This document shows, in pieces, positions 9,243 to 17,657 of a DNA stretch of 64,000 bases. The first letter of the stretch is position 1. The number at the start of each line of letters is the position of its first letter. This DNA is from Oceanospirillaceae bacterium (GTDB lineage: Bacteria; Pseudomonadota; Gammaproteobacteria; Pseudomonadales; Oceanobacteraceae): contig PBQA01000033.1 of assembly GCA_002724925.1 (NCBI GenBank), forward strand, positions 186,001 to 250,000, read 5' to 3'. A model generated the notes under the pieces. That model did no database searches. It was not told the DNA's origin and saw nothing but the letters and a program-made list of their open reading frames with translations. The position numbers were made by a program, and so were the translations under genes.

Positions 9243-10049
9243 TTAAGATTTTTTACCGGCGTTATCCGCAATCCGGCGGATAACCCGCGACGCTGCCACA
9301 AAGCCAAACGTGCCCGTGACCATAGTGGCGGAGCCAAAGCCACTGTTGCAGTCGAGGCGCGTACTTTCGCCCGCGAAGGCTTTCGTCTGACATACCGTGC
9401 CATCACTGCCCGGGTACACCAGCTGCTCGGTCGAGAACACACAAGGAATCGAATAATTACGCGACGCATTGCGTGAAAACCCATACTCACGGCGCAACAG
9501 CGAACGTACTTTACGCGCGAGCGGATCATTGAAGGTTTTATTCAGATCACCGATCTGAATCTGCGTCGGGTCCGTCTGACCACCAGCCGCCCCCGTGGTA
9601 ACGATACGAATCTTGCGACGCTTACAAAAAGCAATCAGCGCGGCTTTGTTCTTCACGCTGTCGATGCAATCAATCACGTAATCCATATCCGGCGTGATCT
9701 GCTCTTCGAGGTTCGATGCCGTGACAAACGCCATGCGTGCATCGACGTCGATCTCTGGGTTAATGTCTTTCAACCGTTCGGCCACCGCTTCGCTCTTCAA
9801 CTTACCAACCGAGCTGGTCATGGCGTGAATCTGACGATTTGTGTTGGTTACGCAGATGTCATCCATATCAATCAGCGTGATCTTACCCACACCGGTACGC
9901 GCCAACGCCTCCGCCGCCCAGCTACCGACACCACCAATACCAATCACGCACACATGCGCATCGTGCAGGCGCTGAAGGCCTTCGGCTCCGTATAAGCGGC
10001 CAATACCGCCAAAGCGGTCGAGGTAGGATGGAGTCATCGAAGAAGACAT
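9243..10049 (-). CDS. tcdA: tRNA threonylcarbamoyladenosine dehydratase TcdA
   Basis: A 268-residue E1-like (ThiF/MoeB superfamily) enzyme. It matches TcdA (CsdL/YgdL), which cyclises the t6A nucleoside at position 37 of ANN-decoding tRNAs in an ATP-dependent reaction. Near the N terminus are DRFGGIGRLYG and the nucleotide-binding GIGGVGSWAAEAL, followed by DMDDICVTNTNRQ. The C-terminal part contains RNYSIPCVFS and GSATMVTGTFG. In E. coli TcdA works with the CsdA/CsdE sulfur-transfer pair; here a suf locus begins about 1.5 kb away, but a functional link is only a guess. It converges with the helicase gene with a 10-nt gap. Confidence 0.92.
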   Translation of the reverse strand: MSSSMTPSYLDRFGGIGRLYGAEGLQRLHDAHVCVIGIGGVGSWAAEALARTGVGKITLIDMDDICVTNTNRQIHAMTSSVGKLKSEAVAERLKDINPEIDVDARMAFVTASNLEEQITPDMDYVIDCIDSVKNKAALIAFCKRRKIRIVTTGAAGGQTDPTQIQIGDLNKTFNDPLARKVRSLLRREYGFSRNASRNYSIPCVFSTEQLVYPGSDGTVCQTKAFAGESTRLDCNSGFGSATMVTGTFGFVAASRVIRRIADNAGKKS

Positions 10050-10098
10050 GGTGCAACTCAGAGATCAAAAAACGTCGGTGGATTATATCAGCTTAACT

Positions 10099-10151
10099 GC
10101 TGACTCTCTTCTTTGCGAAGCGTCAGCATCTCGGCAAGGCGACCGAGATGC
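10099..10151 (-). other. Overlapping hairpins between the GGDEF gene and tcdA
   Basis: Two inverted repeats lie in the 117-nt gap: GCATCTCGG / CCGAGATGC (10126-10134, 10143-10151) and GCTGAC / GTCAGC (10099-10104, 10122-10127). They share two bases, so the full stems exclude each other. No U run follows on either strand. A TATAAT-like hexamer for tcdA lies at 10082-10087 (minus strand). This may be a terminator or attenuator. Confidence 0.4.
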
Positions 10152-10166
10152 GTTACCTGAAGTGCT

Positions 10167-11453
10167 TCACGCACTACGCTCATAACCGTTCTTGCCACCT
10201 TTCTTTACCCGATACATGGCGGCATCTGCGGCTTTCAGTAGTGACTCAAGATCGTCTCCATCGTCTGGGAAACGAGCAATGCCGATACTGGCGGTGACGC
10301 GAACTTGCTCACCCTCAACGGGAACCGGCTCTTGAACGCGGTCCAGAATACGCTGGGCCAGGGCTGTAGCTTCTTCGTGGGTGCTAGCATGAGACAGCAG
10401 TACATATTCATCGCCGCCAATACGAGCCAGGAGGTCTTTCTCAGGTATAACCGCTTGCAGGCGTCTGGCGACTTCACACAACACCTCGTCACCAGCGCTG
10501 TGACTGAAGTTATCGTTAATGAATTTAAACCCGTCCAGGTCAATAAACATCACTGAAAGAGCCTGTTGATGAACTGCCGCATGTGTCAGTTCAGTGGTTG
10601 CTGCTTCTTGCATATAGTGCAAGCTATGCACGCCCGTGAGTGCATCTTTCATTGCGATATCATGCAGCTTGGCGCGTGCGGTTTCGACCTCTTCCAGCGC
10701 CTCATGCAATTCAGTGAAATCGTACTCCACGACCAAGAACAAAAAGTCTCCGTTCAGCGGGTGGCGAGTACGCCGAATATCCAGGCTGTGCCGCCGCGGG
10801 CCGTCTAAAGTTTGCATGATGAAATCCCAGCGCCCTTCTTCTCCTGCCTTTACTCGCTCAAGACACGCGCGCCCTTCGGCAGGGTCGGTAAAGCGGGCAA
10901 CAAAAGGGCAAATGTCCTTTGAGACTGGCTGGTTATGAATATAGTTGTAGGCATCAGTCGCGGCGGGGTTTTCGACCACTGGATCGCCATTCAGCGTAAA
11001 GGTGGTTGCTGGAACCCGCGTATAGCGCATCGCTTCCATCAAGAGCAGATTTTCGGGCTGTTCGCCCATATTCACCTGCTCATTGATATAAGCAATGATG
11101 CCACGATGCTTGCCTGGCCCCAGCAGCACCGCTCTGTGCATCATCAATAGCGTTTTAGGTTTGCCGTTCGGGTAGGTTGTCCAGGGGTCAACCGTCAGGC
11201 CTTCGCGTACAGCGAGTTCAAAGGTTTGCAGCGTACGATCACGTGCCCCCTGAGTATCCCCCGACAGATCCTTGTCGATCAGCGATTGCAGGGAATCCAG
11301 CCCCCAGAAATCTATCGCTGCCGGGTTGCCCCACCACCAACCGTGCTTATCAATATCAAACACCCAAACAACGTTGGGTATCAGCTCATAGAGCTTCAAC
11401 TCCTCAATGGTCTGGATATGAACCAGGTGACCATACTGACTGAGATTTGCCAC
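10167..11453 (-). CDS. PAS-GGDEF protein, putative diguanylate cyclase
   Basis: A 428-residue cytoplasmic protein with two PAS-like regions (about residues 20-125 and 135-255) and a GGDEF domain (about 262-428). The family makes cyclic di-GMP from GTP. The active-site loop reads GGDEY (346-350), not GGDEF, and the early DxLTGLxNR motif reads DALTGVHSLH, so both differ from consensus. The position of an inhibitory RxxD I-site holds PEKD, so no product-inhibition site is visible. No membrane segment is present. The start is a GTG without a strong ribosome binding site and is uncertain. Activity is plausible but not assured. Confidence 0.85.
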   Translation of the reverse strand: MANLSQYGHLVHIQTIEELKLYELIPNVVWVFDIDKHGWWWGNPAAIDFWGLDSLQSLIDKDLSGDTQGARDRTLQTFELAVREGLTVDPWTTYPNGKPKTLLMMHRAVLLGPGKHRGIIAYINEQVNMGEQPENLLLMEAMRYTRVPATTFTLNGDPVVENPAATDAYNYIHNQPVSKDICPFVARFTDPAEGRACLERVKAGEEGRWDFIMQTLDGPRRHSLDIRRTRHPLNGDFLFLVVEYDFTELHEALEEVETARAKLHDIAMKDALTGVHSLHYMQEAATTELTHAAVHQQALSVMFIDLDGFKFINDNFSHSAGDEVLCEVARRLQAVIPEKDLLARIGGDEYVLLSHASTHEEATALAQRILDRVQEPVPVEGEQVRVTASIGIARFPDDGDDLESLLKAADAAMYRVKKGGKNGYERSA

Positions 11454-11594
11454 AGTTGACCAACGACCTCGGCGATGCAGGAAGATATTTACGGTATTCG
11501 TTCAGACTCACAAGCTCGCCAGTCAGGTAGCATGTAGGTAACGATCACATTCAACTATAGCAGGAGCCTGCCAGACTGACAGTTGATCTCACCC

Positions 11595-12062
11595 CTACAA
11601 ATTCACCAGATTGATCTTCGGCCCTTCATCCAGCATCTGCCGGAATAGTTTATCGACGATCTTAGGATTACGGACGTCTTCGAGCGATATACGCCCCATC
11701 ATCTGCATAATGAGTTGGTTGATGCCGCCCCACCCGTCAGACAGTGTGCAGGTGTCAGTAATGTCACAGACGTTGTCGTTCTGGGAGCATTCGGTCAGGG
11801 CAATCGGCCCTTCGAACGCTTCAACGACGTCCCGAAGGCTGATCTGTCGCGGAGAGCGGGCAATGCGGTAGCCGCCTTTGGCACCGCGTCGGGCGATTAC
11901 CAGACCGCTGTCGACCAGCGACTTCATGACTTTGCGGATGGTCGGGGCGTTGAGTGCCGTCGCAGCGGCGAGGTCGTCCACTGATTGCTGAACCGCCCCC
12001 TGCGCTGCGAGGTGATTGAGCACCAGTATGCCGTAGTCGGTCAGTTTTCCAATTCTTAACAT
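11595..12062 (-). CDS. sufR: Rrf2-family SUF system regulator
   Basis: A 155-residue winged-helix repressor of the Rrf2/IscR family, closest in layout to the gammaproteobacterial SUF regulator. The N-terminal region has the Rrf2 phrases MLRIGKLTDYG and GLVIARRGAKGGYRIAR. Three cysteines (C-x6-C-x5-C, beginning CSQNDNVC) match the iron-sulfur cluster ligands of IscR-type sensors, with one extra residue in the first gap. It is divergent from sufB, and the shared 207-nt region holds a perfect palindrome, which fits autoregulation and control of the suf operon by cluster status. The symbol follows common usage for this family member and is not the cyanobacterial SufR. Confidence 0.87.
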   Translation of the reverse strand: MLRIGKLTDYGILVLNHLAAQGAVQQSVDDLAAATALNAPTIRKVMKSLVDSGLVIARRGAKGGYRIARSPRQISLRDVVEAFEGPIALTECSQNDNVCDITDTCTLSDGWGGINQLIMQMMGRISLEDVRNPKIVDKLFRQMLDEGPKINLVNL

Positions 12063-12069
12063 CTACTGT

Positions 12070-12088
12070 CCTGTTGAGAATCATTGTC
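12070..12088. promoter_or_regulatory. Possible Fur box
   Basis: The 19-mer ending GAGAATCATTGTC matches the E. coli Fur consensus at about 13 of 19 positions, with the strong right half concentrated in AATCATT. It lies 8 nt upstream of the sufR start, in the sufR-sufB divergent region. Fur control of suf genes is known in E. coli; here it is only suggested. Confidence 0.35.
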
Positions 12089-12091
12089 GAT

Positions 12092-12148
12092 TCGTCAGCA
12101 TTCATGGGCTTTGATACAATCCTGACACAAAGCATACCAACTTGGTAT
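12092..12148 (+). promoter_or_regulatory. suf promoter with SufR-type palindromic operator
   Basis: An extended -10 (TGATACAAT, hexamer 12115-12120) has a weak -35 TCGTCA at 12092-12097, 17 nt upstream. Just past the predicted start of transcription is the perfect palindrome ATACCAA-C-TTGGTAT (12134-12148). A repressor bound there would block the suf operon. The adjacent Rrf2-family gene is the obvious candidate; this pairing is inferred. Confidence 0.55.
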
Positions 12149-12269
12149 TCTTTCTGTACAGACAGAGAGTACCTGAGTAAAATACTCAGTTATTGGCGCC
12201 AGTTCTGGTAAACTGCGCGCGATAACGACGTACCCGATGCACCTATGATGCGATGCGAGAGAAGTAGCT

Positions 12270-13715
12270 ATGGCCACCAACGCTGAAATTGAAAGCCAGA
12301 TCAAAGCCCGTGAATACAAAGCCGGCTTCGTCACTAACATTGAATCCGAGACCCTTCCGCCGGGGCTGGACGAAGATGTGGTGCGCTTTATTTCAGCTAA
12401 AAAAGGTGAGCCCGAGTGGCTGACTGAATGGCGCCTGAAGGCCTACCGCGAGTGGCTGACGATGACTGAGCCCGACTGGGCGCACATCGGGTATCCGAAA
12501 ATCGACTACCAGGACATCTCTTACTACTCTGCACCAAAGAGTATGGACGACAAGCCTAAGTCGCTTGATGAAGTCGATCCTGAGCTGCTTGCTGTCTATG
12601 ACAAGCTGGGCATTCCTCTGCACGAGCAGATGGCCCTGGCAGGCGTGGCTGTCGATGCGGTATTTGACTCTGTATCCGTGGCAACGACCTTCCGCGATAA
12701 GCTCGAAGAGGCCGGCGTCATTTTTATGCCTATTTCAGAAGCCGTTCACGAGTATCCAGAGCTGATTAAAAAGTACATGGGTTCGGTAGTCCCACAGCGC
12801 GATAACTATTTTGCGGCACTGAACAGCGCCGTTTTCTCGGACGGGTCGTTTGTATACATCCCTAAAGGTGTGCGCTGCCCTATGGAGCTGTCTACGTACT
12901 TCCGTATTAACGAAGCCATGACCGGCCAGTTCGAGCGTACTCTGATTGTTGCCGACGAAGGCTCGTACGTGAGTTACCTCGAAGGCTGTACTGCACCAAT
13001 GCGTGATGAAAACCAGCTGCACGCGGCCGTGGTTGAACTGGTTGCTCTTGATGGTGCTGAAATCAAATACAGTACCGTACAGAACTGGTACCCCGGCGAT
13101 GAGAACGGCAAAGGCGGTATCTACAACTTTGTGACCAAGCGCGCGGTTGCTCATACCAATGCCAAAGTGAGCTGGACTCAGGTTGAAACCGGCTCTGCTG
13201 TCACCTGGAAATACCCAAGCTGCGTATTAAAAGGCGATAACAGCATCGGCGAATTCTATTCCGTCGCCCTGACCAACAATTATCAGCAAGCCGATACCGG
13301 CACCAAGATGATTCATATGGGCAAAAACACCAAGTCGACCATTATTTCGAAAGGTATTTCTGCCGGTAAAAGTCAGAATGCTTATCGCGGTCTGGTTCGC
13401 ATGGGGCCAATGGCAGAAGGCGCGCGCAACTTCACTCAGTGCGACTCGTTATTGCTGGGTGATAAGTGTGGTGCGCACACATTCCCATATATTGAGAGCA
13501 AACACCCAAGTGCCGTGGTTGAACACGAAGCGACCACATCGACCGTAAGCGACGACCAGTTATTCCTGTGTCAGCAGCGCGGTATCGACACCGAAAAAGC
13601 GGTGTCCATGATTGTTAACGGGTTCTGCAAAGAAGTATTTAAAGAGTTGCCGATGGAATTTGCCGTTGAGGCAGGGAAGCTGCTCGAGATTTCTTTAGAA
13701 GGCTCCGTAGGCTAA
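12270..13715 (+). CDS. sufB: Fe-S cluster assembly protein SufB
   Basis: A 481-residue scaffold subunit of the SufBC2D complex, on which iron-sulfur clusters are built in the cytoplasm, particularly under iron starvation or oxidative stress. The family phrases [39 protein letters not shown] and [11 protein letters not shown] are all present. The C-terminal core carries [16 protein letters not shown], close to residues implicated in cluster building in E. coli SufB. The ATG at 12270 has a purine-rich GAGAGAAG upstream. It is the first gene of sufB-C-D-S-A. The 210-nt gap to sufC is unusually long for this operon and holds a hairpin. Confidence 0.97.
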   Translation: MATNAEIESQIKAREYKAGFVTNIESETLPPGLDEDVVRFISAKKGEPEWLTEWRLKAYREWLTMTEPDWAHIGYPKIDYQDISYYSAPKSMDDKPKSLDEVDPELLAVYDKLGIPLHEQMALAGVAVDAVFDSVSVATTFRDKLEEAGVIFMPISEAVHEYPELIKKYMGSVVPQRDNYFAALNSAVFSDGSFVYIPKGVRCPMELSTYFRINEAMTGQFERTLIVADEGSYVSYLEGCTAPMRDENQLHAAVVELVALDGAEIKYSTVQNWYPGDENGKGGIYNFVTKRAVAHTNAKVSWTQVETGSAVTWKYPSCVLKGDNSIGEFYSVALTNNYQQADTGTKMIHMGKNTKSTIISKGISAGKSQNAYRGLVRMGPMAEGARNFTQCDSLLLGDKCGAHTFPYIESKHPSAVVEHEATTSTVSDDQLFLCQQRGIDTEKAVSMIVNGFCKEVFKELPMEFAVEAGKLLEISLEGSVG

Positions 13716-13787
13716 ATCTGCTGTTGCGCTCGGCCGGGCATTGTTAAAAATTTTTGCCTCCCCCGGCCTTCGCTCACGACGCAGATT
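13715..13787 (+). other. Long interrupted hairpin between sufB and sufC
   Basis: Arms AATCTGC (13715-13721) and GCAGATT (13781-13787) enclose GCG/CGC and GGCCGGG/CCCGGCC pairings (13732-13738 with 13762-13768) around an A/T-rich loop. The base of the stem begins at the sufB stop codon. It lacks a terminal U run, so it looks more like an RNA stability element or an interspersed repeat than a terminator. The rest of the gap (13788-13925) holds nothing I recognise. Confidence 0.55.
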
Positions 13788-13925
13788 GTTTTACTCAAAA
13801 GCGCATGAATTAAGGGAGATCGGAATAAGTTGAGGCTTGGCCGATCTTCTTCCGGTTTCCCGAAAGAAATCAAAAATAGAAATTTGAACACTAACCGTCT
13901 GCCACCAGACAAAAAGGTTACAGAA

Positions 13926-14687
13926 ATGATCGAGATTAAAGACCTCAAGGCCAGCGTTGAAGAAAAAGACATTCTTAAAGGCCTGAACCTGAACATCGGC
14001 CCGGGTGAAGTTCACGCCATCATGGGCCCGAACGGTGCTGGTAAGAGTACTCTGGGTAATGTACTGGCAGGTCGTGAAGGCTACGAAGTGACTGGCGGTT
14101 CAGCCACGCTGAACGGCAAAGACATTCTTGATCTTGATCCGGAAGAGCGCGCTCGCGAAGGTCTGTTTCTGGCATTCCAGTATCCAGTAGAGATTCCAGG
14201 CGTTTCTAACCTTGAATTCCTGAAAGCGTCGGTCGATGCCGTACGTGAACAGCAAGGAAAACCTGCTCTGGACTCGGTTCAGTTTTTAAAACTGGCGCGT
14301 GAAAAGTGCAAAGCCGTTAACCTCGATCAGAGCTTCCTCAAGCGGGGCGTTAATGAAGGCTTTTCTGGTGGTGAGAAAAAGCGTAACGAGCTGATGCAGA
14401 TGATGCTGCTCGAGCCAAGCCTGTGCATTCTCGATGAAACTGACTCAGGTCTGGATATTGATGCTCTGCAGGTGGTTGCCGAAGGCGTCAACGCCATGCG
14501 CGATGCGAACCGAAGCTTCATAGTCGTCACCCACTATCAACGTCTGCTCGACTACATCGTACCTGACTACGTTCACGTTCTGGCGAACGGCCGTATCGTA
14601 AAATCCGGTGGTAAAGAGCTGGCACTCGAGCTGGAAGAAAAAGGTTACGGCTGGCTGGAAAACGGTAACGACAACGGAGCTGAGTGA
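13926..14687 (+). CDS. sufC: Fe-S assembly ATPase SufC
   Basis: A 253-residue ABC-type ATPase that powers the SufBC2D scaffold; it is soluble and not a transporter. Walker A is GPNGAGKST (Lys40), the ABC signature is FSGGEKKR and Walker B is CILDETDSGLD, the last being typical of SufC. The ATG at 13926 gives the standard N terminus MIEIKDLKASV; an upstream in-frame ATG at 13830 would add 32 atypical residues. sufD starts 2 nt after its stop codon, so the two are translationally coupled. Confidence 0.97.
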   Translation: MIEIKDLKASVEEKDILKGLNLNIGPGEVHAIMGPNGAGKSTLGNVLAGREGYEVTGGSATLNGKDILDLDPEERAREGLFLAFQYPVEIPGVSNLEFLKASVDAVREQQGKPALDSVQFLKLAREKCKAVNLDQSFLKRGVNEGFSGGEKKRNELMQMMLLEPSLCILDETDSGLDIDALQVVAEGVNAMRDANRSFIVVTHYQRLLDYIVPDYVHVLANGRIVKSGGKELALELEEKGYGWLENGNDNGAE

Positions 14688-14688
14688 T

Positions 14689-16017
14689 ATGGCCGCTGAA
14701 TTTATTGCACAGCAGCTTACGCTTGCTAAAAACATCAGCCCCCTCGCCTGGCTAACCTCGACTAACGAACGCGGCCAGCAGGCTTTTTCGCAAGCAGAGT
14801 TGCCGACGAAAAAACACGAAGACTGGAAGTACACCTCGCTGTACAACCTGTCTCAGGCAGGCTTTGCAGCGACTGCACCAGAAGCTCAGGCCCATGCGCC
14901 GGTCATTCCCGGGCTGAGCGCACATCGTATTGTGATTGCTAATGGCGAAATAGATACCAATGCGTCAGACGCGGCAGCACTCGAACTGGTCGTTCGCTTC
15001 CGCGACGCTCGTCCGGAACAACAGGAAATTATTCGCGGTTTATTAGGCGAAGTTAAAGCCGACCGTGGACACCTGTTTGCTGATCTGAACGACGCCAGCA
15101 TTAATGATGGTCTTTTCCTGCTCGTTGAAAAGAATCAGCGCCTGGAACACCCGCTGCATATTGTTTATGCCAACAGCTGCTCCAGTACTGCGGGCGATGA
15201 AGCATTTACAGTAAACACCCGTTTGCTGGTAGCACTTGAACAGGGTGCAGAAGCCACCGTCATCGAGCACTACGCCGGTGATGATACCGTCGATGGCGTG
15301 CAGAATAATTTTACCAATGCCGTGACTGAAATCCGCATTGGCGACAACGCTAAACTGACTCACTACCGTCTGCAGCTGATGTCAGAGTCGGCGTTCCATA
15401 TCGGCGGAACCTTTATTGATCTGCAACGCGATGCCCGCTATGAAGGCTTTCATTTGGGTCTTGGTACAGCACTTACCCGTAACGACATTATCGTGAATCA
15501 TAATGTCGGCGGTTCGCATTGCGAAATGAACGGGGTTTATGTTCCGCAGAATAAGCAGGTCATTGATTTCCATACCTGTGTTGAACATAAGGTGGCGCAC
15601 TGCACGACCAATGAAGTGTTCCGCGGCATTATGAATAATAAGGCCAAAGCGACGTTTAATGGCCGCATTCATATTCACCCGGATGCGCAGAAAACACTGG
15701 CAGAACTCAGTAATAAAAACCTGCTTCTGACCAACACCGCCGAGATCAATACCAAGCCTGAGCTTGAGATCTATGCGGATGATGTTCAGTGCGCGCACGG
15801 TGCAACCGTCGCACAACTTGAAGAGAAAGCGCGTTTCTACCTGCAAAGCCGTGGCATCAGTAAAGAAGACGCTGAAATCATGCTCAGCTTTGGTTTTATT
15901 AACGAACTGCTGAATGGCCTTAATCACGAAGAGATCGGTTTGTGGCTGCGTCCACAACTGGCACAGCGTTTTGGCCGCAGCGATGATCTATCCGCGCAAT
16001 TGACCGGAGAACTGTAA
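14689..16017 (+). CDS. sufD: Fe-S cluster assembly protein SufD
   Basis: A 442-residue SufB paralogue that forms the SufBC2D scaffold and helps recruit iron. The N-terminal helical part includes LPTKKHEDWKYTSL, a typical SufD motif. The C-terminal beta-helix core carries NGVYVPQNKQVIDFHT, FNGRIHIHPDAQKT and QCAHGATVAQLEEKARFYL. The start at 14689 (MAAEF) is next to the sufC stop; an upstream start would overlap sufC widely. sufS begins 2 nt after the stop codon. Confidence 0.96.
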   Translation: MAAEFIAQQLTLAKNISPLAWLTSTNERGQQAFSQAELPTKKHEDWKYTSLYNLSQAGFAATAPEAQAHAPVIPGLSAHRIVIANGEIDTNASDAAALELVVRFRDARPEQQEIIRGLLGEVKADRGHLFADLNDASINDGLFLLVEKNQRLEHPLHIVYANSCSSTAGDEAFTVNTRLLVALEQGAEATVIEHYAGDDTVDGVQNNFTNAVTEIRIGDNAKLTHYRLQLMSESAFHIGGTFIDLQRDARYEGFHLGLGTALTRNDIIVNHNVGGSHCEMNGVYVPQNKQVIDFHTCVEHKVAHCTTNEVFRGIMNNKAKATFNGRIHIHPDAQKTLAELSNKNLLLTNTAEINTKPELEIYADDVQCAHGATVAQLEEKARFYLQSRGISKEDAEIMLSFGFINELLNGLNHEEIGLWLRPQLAQRFGRSDDLSAQLTGEL

Positions 16018-16019
16018 GA

Positions 16020-17243
16020 ATGACTCAGGCGTTGATTAACCACATCCGTGCACAATTTCCGGCACTCCATCAGGATGTGAACGGCAAGCCTCTGGTATAT
16101 CTGGATAATGGTGCAACAACGCAGAAACCACAGTGCGTAATTGATGCCTTGAGTGAGTATTACCGCCTGAATAACTCGAACGTTCACCGCGGTGCGCACA
16201 CGCTGAGTGACCGTGCGACGCAGCAATTTGAAGATGCCCGCAAAACATTACAGGCTTTCTTGAACGCCGCCAAAGCGAAAGAAATTGTCTGGACCCGAGG
16301 TACCACAGAGTCGATCAATATCGTCGCAGCCACCTGGGGTCGTCAGAACATTAAAGCCGGTGACGAAATTCTGGTCACCGGGATGGAGCACCATTCCAAT
16401 ATTGTGCCCTGGCAGATGCTCTGTGAGCACACCGGTGCAACGTTGCGCCCTATTCCGGTCAAAGACAACGGCGAGCTGGACATGAACGCTTACGCTGACA
16501 TGCTCAGTGATAAAGTTAAACTGGTTTCAGTGGTTCACGTATCGAATGCACTGGGCACCATCAACCCGGTCGCAGAGATCATTAAGCAAGCCCATGCGGT
16601 TGGTGCGAAAGTGATGGTCGATGGCGCTCAGGCCGTGTCGCACTGGAACGTTGATGTGCAGACACTCGATGTCGATTTTTATGCTTTCTCTGGCCATAAA
16701 TTATTCGGCCCAACAGGTATCGGCGTCTTGTATGGCAAGGAAGACTTATTGAACTCTATGCCGCCTTATCAAGGCGGTGGCGAAATGATTGAGCACTGCT
16801 CGTTTGATAAAACCACCTACAATGTTCTGCCCTACAAGTTTGAAGCCGGTACGCCGAACATTGCAGGTGCCATTGGTCTCGCCGCCGCGATCAACTACCT
16901 TAACGGGCTTGACCGCGTCCTGCTGGAACAGCACGAGAGCAACCTGCTGGAGCGAGCGAACGAACTTGCCGATAAGCTCGGTGGTCTGCGTAAAATAGGC
17001 ACCGCATCAAACAAAGCCAGCGTATTCAGTTTTCTGCTCGACGGCGCGCACCCAGCAGACGTCGGTACTTTGCTCGACCAGCAAGGCATTGCCGTGCGCA
17101 CAGGGCACCACTGTGCGATGCCCATCATGGAGCAATTCAATGTTCCGGGCACGGTGCGAGCGTCATTCAGTTTTTACAATACAATGGATGATGTTGAACG
17201 CCTGTTTGCTGGCCTTGAAAAAGCCAAAATGTTTTTACTCTGA
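16020..17243 (+). CDS. sufS: Cysteine desulfurase SufS
   Basis: A 407-residue PLP-dependent class II cysteine desulfurase that removes sulfur from L-cysteine as an enzyme-bound persulfide for cluster building. The PLP lysine is Lys227 in SGHKLFGPTG, and the persulfide cysteine is Cys365 in RTGHHCAMP, closely matching E. coli SufS spacing. SufS enzymes normally need a SufE or SufU partner for sulfur transfer; neither follows here, so a partner must be encoded elsewhere or be replaced. It is spaced 12 nt from sufA. Confidence 0.97.
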   Translation: MTQALINHIRAQFPALHQDVNGKPLVYLDNGATTQKPQCVIDALSEYYRLNNSNVHRGAHTLSDRATQQFEDARKTLQAFLNAAKAKEIVWTRGTTESINIVAATWGRQNIKAGDEILVTGMEHHSNIVPWQMLCEHTGATLRPIPVKDNGELDMNAYADMLSDKVKLVSVVHVSNALGTINPVAEIIKQAHAVGAKVMVDGAQAVSHWNVDVQTLDVDFYAFSGHKLFGPTGIGVLYGKEDLLNSMPPYQGGGEMIEHCSFDKTTYNVLPYKFEAGTPNIAGAIGLAAAINYLNGLDRVLLEQHESNLLERANELADKLGGLRKIGTASNKASVFSFLLDGAHPADVGTLLDQQGIAVRTGHHCAMPIMEQFNVPGTVRASFSFYNTMDDVERLFAGLEKAKMFLL

Positions 17244-17255
17244 GGTGATCCGCTT

Positions 17256-17615
17256 ATGAATATTGAGACTTATGATCCAAATGCTAAAGCAGAAGTCTCC
17301 ATGACGGAGGCAGCGATTGCACACGTGCGTAAGCAACTGAGCAAAAACCTGGACATGAAAGGCATTCGCCTGGCGGTCAAGAAAAGCGGTTGCTCGGGTT
17401 TTAAATACGACGTGGAGTTTGTCGACGAGGAAAAGTCAGAGGACGATGCGATTCAAGTCGCCGACGACGTCACCCTGTACGTGGCCGCCGATGCCCGCGC
17501 CTACGTGCGCGGCACCGTAATCGACTTCACCAAAGAAGGTCTTAACAGCACGATTACGTTTAACAATCCGAACGCCAAAGACCTCTGTGGTTGTGGTGAG
17601 AGTTTCAGCGTCTGA
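17256..17615 (+). CDS. sufA: A-type Fe-S carrier SufA
   Basis: A 119-residue A-type carrier that receives clusters from the SUF scaffold and passes them to apo-proteins. The three conserved cysteines are Cys46 (KKSGCSGFKY) and Cys111/Cys113 (DLCGCGESF). GAGGTGA precedes the ATG. It is the last gene of the contiguous operon. The terminator directly after it overlaps the end of the opposite-strand gene. Confidence 0.93.
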   Translation: MNIETYDPNAKAEVSMTEAAIAHVRKQLSKNLDMKGIRLAVKKSGCSGFKYDVEFVDEEKSEDDAIQVADDVTLYVAADARAYVRGTVIDFTKEGLNSTITFNNPNAKDLCGCGESFSV

Positions 17616-17620
17616 AACCC

Positions 17621-17657
17621 TGTAAGAAGCACCGCTTACAGCGGTGTGATCTTTTTT
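17621..17657 (+). terminator. suf operon terminator overlapping the opposite gene's 3' end
   Basis: Stem CACCGC / GCGGTG (17630-17635, 17641-17646) with loop TTACA, then a T run at 17652-17657. The stop codon of the opposite-strand RIP-like gene lies within the loop (17636-17638). A second possible stem, TGTAAG / CTTACA (17621-17626, 17635-17640), overlaps it. Confidence 0.75.

Noticed and set aside
15382-15957. 191-codon open frame on the minus strand
   Set aside because: Antisense to sufD, which has clear family motifs.
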